Positions 14,812 through 17,949 of a stretch of DNA of 17,949 bases are shown one piece after another. Origin of the DNA: Acidimicrobiales bacterium (GTDB lineage Bacteria > Actinomycetota > Acidimicrobiia > Acidimicrobiales > SHLQ01). The notes beneath the pieces were generated by a model that was not told the origin of the DNA, searched no databases, and was given only the letters and a program-made list of their open reading frames with translations. The translations under genes were made by a program, and so were the position numbers. Within the stretch, counting starts at the first letter, position 1. Every line of letters starts with the position of its first letter. The stretch lies in NCBI GenBank assembly GCA_013002375.1, contig JABDJW010000038.1, positions 1 to 17,949 on the forward strand, in the 5' to 3' direction.

Positions 14812-15059
14812 CCTGGTGGCTGCGGGCGGCGATGGCGGTCCTGCGGCGCCCCGACCTCTGGTTCACTGCCGTTCGTCAGGTCGGTCGGCTGGCGCCGAGC
14901 GGCTGGTGGCGGCGCCCTCCCTTCGTGCCGGTACCGGACGCCGAGTACCTGCGATTTCGGCTGCAGACCGCGTACGGCGACGCCGATCGCGACCCGGAAC
15001 CGGCCGATGTCGTGACCTACCTGCAGTGGTGCCGGGCCTGGCCCCATCTCGCCCGCTAG
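14808..15059 (+). CDS. Conserved-looking small protein, 83 aa, unknown function
   Basis: An 83-residue basic, tryptophan-rich protein. Its ATG overlaps the ROK stop (ATGA), implying translational coupling. The N-terminal half is amphipathic and arginine-rich (AAMAVLRRPDLWFTAVRQVG), then GWWRRPPFVPVPDAEYLRFR, and it ends with VVTYLQWCRAWPHLAR. It has no TM segment or signal peptide. The motif W-W-R-R-P-P-F-x-P-x-P-D-x-x-Y-L-x-F-R looks like a conserved actinobacterial hypothetical family as I remember it, but I know no name or function. The N-terminal helix could lie along the membrane. Composition and codon use match the neighbours. Confidence 0.75.
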   Translation: MTWWLRAAMAVLRRPDLWFTAVRQVGRLAPSGWWRRPPFVPVPDAEYLRFRLQTAYGDADRDPEPADVVTYLQWCRAWPHLAR

Positions 15060-15117
15060 CGACCGGGTCGAATGGCCCGCGGCCCAAATCCGACGGGCGC
15101 GCGGCGTTTCCTTTGCC

Positions 15118-15123
15118 TATCTT
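15118..15123 (+). promoter_or_regulatory. -10 element TATCTT of the HNH gene
   Basis: TATCTT followed by 8 nt (GGCCAGCT) and then ATG 15132, with no Shine-Dalgarno. It is the best TANNNT match in the window after the TAGGCT pair, with the same 8-nt spacing as the ROK gene. It rules against the longer in-frame start at 15072. Confidence 0.6.
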
Positions 15124-15131
15124 GGCCAGCT

Positions 15132-15641
15132 ATGACCCGAGTGCTCGTGCTCAACGCGACCTTCGAACCGCTGAGTGTGGTTTCGTCGCGCCGGGCGATC
15201 TGTCTCGTGCTCGCCGAGAAGGCCGAGATGGTCGTCGGCACCGGGCGAGCAGTCCGCAGTGAGAAGCTCTCGCTCGACGAGCCGAGCGTGGTGCGGCTCA
15301 GCCGATTCGTCCAGGTGCCCTACAACCGGCGTCGCTCGCTGAATCGGCGAGCCGTCTTCGCTCGCGACAACAATCGCTGCCAGTACTGCGGTGCGACGGC
15401 CGAGAGCCTCGACCACGTCATCCCGAGCTCTCGGGGCGGCTCCAACACCTGGGAGAACGTCGTCGCCGCCTGCCGGCCGTGCAACACTCGCAAACGCGAC
15501 CGCATGTTGAGCGAAACCTCGATGCGGCTGCGCACCGTGCCCCGGGCGCCACACCCGTCCACCTGGTTTCGTTTGGCGGTGGGATCGTTGCCCGAGCCGT
15601 GGGAGCAGTTCATCGCCACCAACTCGGAACTCGCCAGCTAA
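15132..15641 (+). CDS. HNH-domain protein (actinobacterial HNH endonuclease family)
   Basis: A 169-residue protein. The N-terminal domain starts MTRVLVLNATFEPLSVVSSR and continues RAICLVLAEKAEMV, a hallmark of a widespread bacterial HNH family. The HNH/beta-beta-alpha-metal core is at 78-125: C83 and C86 (RCQYCG) and C114 and C117 (CRPCN) are the structural zinc ligands, and D94-H95, N109 and N118 (SLDHVIPSSRGG, WENVVAACRPCNTRKRDR) form the nuclease motif. It is predicted to be a metal-dependent DNA nicking or cleaving enzyme. The cellular role is unknown, and it is not next to methylase or defence genes, so a restriction function is not suggested. ATG 15132 is chosen over the in-frame ATG 15072 because homology starts there and the -10 element lies just upstream. 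Confidence 0.92.
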   Translation: MTRVLVLNATFEPLSVVSSRRAICLVLAEKAEMVVGTGRAVRSEKLSLDEPSVVRLSRFVQVPYNRRRSLNRRAVFARDNNRCQYCGATAESLDHVIPSSRGGSNTWENVVAACRPCNTRKRDRMLSETSMRLRTVPRAPHPSTWFRLAVGSLPEPWEQFIATNSELAS

Positions 15642-15708
15642 GCGCACGAAACGATCCAGCTAGCGCACCAGACGATCCAGCTAGCGCCAGACGATCCAGC
15701 TAGGCGCC
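15636..15708. repeat. Degenerate tandem repeat (22, 21, 19 bp and a partial copy) between convergent genes
   Basis: Units starting AGCTA occur at 15636-15657, 15658-15678 and 15679-15697, with a partial unit at 15698-15708. Each full unit ends in ACGATCC and contains GCGC(AC)CAGACGATCC or a variant. The array begins inside the last codons of the HNH gene and ends inside the last codons of ppx, filling the whole 58-bp convergent gap. No strong hairpin is evident. Confidence 0.85.
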
Positions 15709-17280
15709 CTCGATCACGATGCGGCGGTCGAGCGCCTTGGCCAGCAGTGCCGCCCGGTTGGCCGCGGAGTAGGCCTCGAGCTCGAACTGGCCGCCCGATC
15801 CTTGCGGAGTGATCGTCAGCTTCTTCGCGCCGATGCGAACCGCAACGGATTCGACCGCTTGGCGGTGCTGACGATCAAGACCGATCGCGATGCGCAGCAG
15901 GCCGGCGAGCACCCGCACGGTGGCTTGGTCCGATGGTGACAGCGCCGCGAACGGTTCGTGGCGCTGCTTGGGGTGGCTCTTGCGGTGGTAGCGGGCCACG
16001 TTGGCCACGACCTCGAGCTCTCGCTCGGAGAAGCCGGTGAGCTGCTCGCTGTGTCGGATCACGTAGTAGCTGTGTTTGTGGTGGGCCGCGTGGTTGATGA
16101 ACAGACCGACGTTGTGCAGCATCGCTGCGGCTTCGAGCAGGCTCTGTTCGGCGTCGCCCAGGTTGTGGAGCGGCTTCGTCGCCACGAACAGCTGCTCGGC
16201 CAGCCGGGTGATGTGGCGCGCGTGTCTCGGATCGGGATCGAGTTGCTCGGTGACTCGAGCAACGTTGCTGCGCCGAAGATCGCGCAGCGAGGACAAGCCG
16301 CCGGCCGCGAACCGGTCGAAGAGCGTGCCCTCGCGCAGGGCATAGGCCGACACGGTCATCGACGGAAGATCGAACGCTTGCAGGATCTCGGCCAGCAACA
16401 ACACCCCACCGACGATGAGGTCATGGCGACGAGGATCGATGCCGGGCAGCTTGTGGCGCTTGTGGTCGGGACAGGCGACCACGGCATCGGCCAGATGCAT
16501 CAGTTCCTGGCGAGTGAAGGTCGAGCCGTTGATCTGCGGATCGGTCTCGCCGCGCTGGGCGGCAGCCATGGCCGAGATGGTCGACACCGTTCCCGAGCTG
16601 CCGACCGCGATGGTCGGCTGATGGTTGGCCAGCTCGAAGACGACCGGCGCGAGCGAGGCCCGAACATAGCGCCGGCACGCTTGGGCTCGTTCCGGCGTGA
16701 CCACGACGTCGGCGGTGTCCCTGGTTCCAGGTGATGGGTCGCGGAAGAACCGTTCGGTCAGCCGAATCGCGCCCAGCTTGGTGCTGCGGGCGTCGAGGAC
16801 GGCGTCGCCGTCGCCGATGAGGAGTTCGGTGCTGCCACCTCCGATGTCGACCAAGACCAGTCGCTGGTCGTAGACGGGTAGCGCCTGCAGCACGCCGAGG
16901 TGGATGATCCGCGCTTCCTCGACTCCGCTGATGACCTCGACATCGAGGCCCGCTTCGGCGCGCACCCGTTCCAGAAAGACCTCCCGATTCTCCGCCTCGC
17001 GAACCGCGCTGGTCGCAACGGCTGCGACTTCGGCCTCCATGCTGTCGGCCAGCTCGGCCATGCGGCGGAGGGTTGCGACCCCGCGGTCGATCGCGTCGTC
17101 GGTCAGGAGCTTCATGTCACCGGCGCCCGAGCCCAGCCGAACCATCTCCTTCTCGGTGCTCAGGACGTCGAAGCCGCCATCGGCGGTCGCGTTGGCCACG
17201 ACCATGTGGATCGAGTTCGTGCCGATGTCAATGGCGGCGTACCGGGCCGGAGGTGCGGGCGAAGAGGAGGTCGGGGTCAC
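15700..17280 (-). CDS. ppx: Ppx/GppA-family phosphatase with C-terminal HD-like domain
   Basis: A 526-residue protein. The N-terminal ASKHA region has the phosphate-1 loop AAIDIGTNSIHMV (15-27), ATSAVREAENRE (89-100), the catalytic glutamate region SGVEEARIIHLG (E121/E122) and the phosphate-2 loop LVDIGGGSTELL (143-154). The C-terminal helical domain (about 330-526) is HD-like (AAAMLHNVGLF, HHKHSYYVIRHSEQL), with HN where a metal-binding HD would stand, as commonly occurs in this family. The expected activity is release of phosphate from polyphosphate termini and/or conversion of pppGpp to ppGpp. Length and two-domain plan fit E. coli Ppx and GppA better than the short actinobacterial Ppx1/Ppx2 of about 310-320 residues. 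The start GTG 17280 gives a short disordered leader. The gene is divergent from the lipoate-ligase-like gene and convergent with the HNH gene. Confidence 0.92.
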   Translation of the reverse strand: MTPTSSSPAPPARYAAIDIGTNSIHMVVANATADGGFDVLSTEKEMVRLGSGAGDMKLLTDDAIDRGVATLRRMAELADSMEAEVAAVATSAVREAENREVFLERVRAEAGLDVEVISGVEEARIIHLGVLQALPVYDQRLVLVDIGGGSTELLIGDGDAVLDARSTKLGAIRLTERFFRDPSPGTRDTADVVVTPERAQACRRYVRASLAPVVFELANHQPTIAVGSSGTVSTISAMAAAQRGETDPQINGSTFTRQELMHLADAVVACPDHKRHKLPGIDPRRHDLIVGGVLLLAEILQAFDLPSMTVSAYALREGTLFDRFAAGGLSSLRDLRRSNVARVTEQLDPDPRHARHITRLAEQLFVATKPLHNLGDAEQSLLEAAAMLHNVGLFINHAAHHKHSYYVIRHSEQLTGFSERELEVVANVARYHRKSHPKQRHEPFAALSPSDQATVRVLAGLLRIAIGLDRQHRQAVESVAVRIGAKKLTITPQGSGGQFELEAYSAANRAALLAKALDRRIVIEGA

Positions 17281-17298
17281 CCAACTTGGCTAGCACCT

Positions 17299-17369
17299 GT
17301 TTCCCTGCCGGCGTGGCACGCTGTTTCCCTGCCGGCGTGGCACGCTGTTTCCTGCCGGCGTGGCACGCT
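17299..17369. repeat. Triplicated 23-24-bp repeat carrying the palindrome GCGTGgCACGC
   Basis: Three near-identical units at 17299-17322, 17323-17346 and 17347-17369 (the third lacks one C in the CCC run). Each contains an 11-bp dyad GCGTG-G-CACGC, at 17311-17321, 17335-17345 and 17358-17368. The array fills most of the 96-bp divergent region between ppx and the lipoate-ligase-like gene. The last unit ends in CACGCT, 7 nt before ATG 17377, so it may double as that gene's -10. The phased dyads look like operator sites. Confidence 0.9.
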
Positions 17370-17376
17370 GGAACCA

Positions 17377-17949
17377 ATGGATCAGCACATCGTGGACGGT
17401 TCCGCCGGTGAACTCCACGCCCGCGACCTCATCGCCGAGTCGACCGAGCACGGCATCGTGCGACCGACCGTGTGGTGGTGCCGCCCGACCGACCCGGCCA
17501 TCGTGGTCGGCAGCGCTCAGGCCCGGGGTGCCTGTGGCGCTCCTCCGATGCCCAAGACCGATGCCGCGGGCCGGCCCATCATCGCGCGGCGCTCGGGAGG
17601 AGGTGCCGTCCTGGTCGGCGAGGACGAAGGCATCTGGGTCGACGTGGTGCTCGGTCGGGATGACCCACGCTGGATCGACGACGTCAGTCATTCGGCCGAC
17701 TGGCTGGGCCGGGTATGGAGTCGGGCCCTGGCCGATCTCGGCGTCGGTGGGGCCGAGATGTATGCGGGGCCGGTCGAGGGCCGTTGGGGGCCCCAGGTCT
17801 GCTTCGCCGGCCGCGCCGGGGGAGAGGTGTTGGTCGGAGGGCGGAAGCTCGTCGGCATCTCCCAGCGGCGTACGCGCCTCGGGGCCCGCTTCCAGACCCA
17901 CGTGTTGAGGCGCTGGTCGGTTGACCCGTTGATCGACGTGGCCGTGGTG
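17377..17949 (+). CDS. Lipoate-protein ligase A family protein (BPL/LplA/LipB fold), 3' truncated
   Basis: The frame is open from ATG 17377 to the right edge (191 codons, no stop). The family signature is present: RRSGGGAVLV (71-80, the RRxxGGGxV lipoyl-adenylate loop) followed by GIWVDVVL, and GGRKLVGISQRR (154-165) with the conserved lysine K157, then FQTHVL. VVGSAQAR (43-50) matches the early strand of the fold. The family attaches lipoate or octanoate to the lysine of 2-oxoacid dehydrogenase E2 subunits or GcvH. Others in the fold are biotin ligases or octanoyl amidotransferases, and without the C-terminal part I cannot say which. There is no Shine-Dalgarno. The start directly follows the third copy of the upstream tandem repeat. 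Confidence 0.85.
   Translation, partial: MDQHIVDGSAGELHARDLIAESTEHGIVRPTVWWCRPTDPAIVVGSAQARGACGAPPMPKTDAAGRPIIARRSGGGAVLVGEDEGIWVDVVLGRDDPRWIDDVSHSADWLGRVWSRALADLGVGGAEMYAGPVEGRWGPQVCFAGRAGGEVLVGGRKLVGISQRRTRLGARFQTHVLRRWSVDPLIDVAVV

Noticed and set aside
15072..15131. A 20-residue N-terminal extension of the HNH protein
   Set aside because: The -10 TATCTT lies within it and the family N-terminus MTRVLVLNA begins at 15132.
17299..17369. CRISPR-like array
   Set aside because: The units are adjacent with no unique spacers and no cas genes, so it is a plain tandem repeat.

Overview
The window is a stretch of high-GC chromosome, densely coding, with frequent GTG starts, 1-4 bp stop/start overlaps and no intergenic gap over about 150 bp. 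The gene set (an MtrA/MtrB/GerMN-lipoprotein cluster, a DUF3040 protein, a MoxR-DUF58-transglutaminase operon, the actinobacterial type of HNH protein) points to an actinomycete. The wording of several proteins suggests the Acidimicrobiia (Ilumatobacter-like), but that is inference. I see no rRNA, tRNA, CRISPR array, insertion sequence or prophage gene.

Layout. 2-1144 (+) is the 3' part of a single-pass membrane protein with a C/H/C-C putative zinc site. It converges, stop against stop, on a minus-strand operon read from 5210 to 1145: small two-TM protein, inositol-monophosphatase-family enzyme, MtrA-like response regulator, MtrB-like histidine kinase and a GerMN lipoprotein. Divergent from it are a dolichol-phosphate-mannose-synthase-type GT2 (5316-6035), a HTH/TM protein (6087-6842), a Nudix hydrolase (6921-7406), DNA polymerase IV (7456-8775) and a DUF3040 membrane protein (8925-9311). 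A minus-strand operon MoxR ATPase - DUF58 - TgpA-type transglutaminase runs from 13815 to 9348. Divergent from that are a ROK-family sugar kinase or regulator, an 83-aa small protein and an HNH protein (13903-15641), which face a Ppx/GppA phosphatase (17280-15700). Divergent from ppx is a lipoate-ligase-family gene that runs off the right edge.

How they work together. The 5210-1145 cluster looks like an envelope-sensing signalling unit: kinase, regulator, and an extracytoplasmic lipoprotein equivalent to the N-terminal part of mycobacterial LpqB. The MoxR/DUF58/TgpA operon is a conserved set of unknown substrate, probably acting on envelope proteins. The other genes are housekeeping.

The most notable non-coding signals are two. 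First, many genes that head a transcription unit have an actinobacterial -10 hexamer (TAGGCT twice, TACGGT, TATCTT, and weaker matches) only 6-8 nt from the start codon and no Shine-Dalgarno, which indicates leaderless mRNAs. Second, four unrelated short tandem repeats (periods 15, 27, about 19-22 and 23-24 bp) each lie exactly at a gene junction. The last is a triplicated palindrome in the ppx/lipoate-ligase divergent promoter region and is the best candidate for a new regulatory site.
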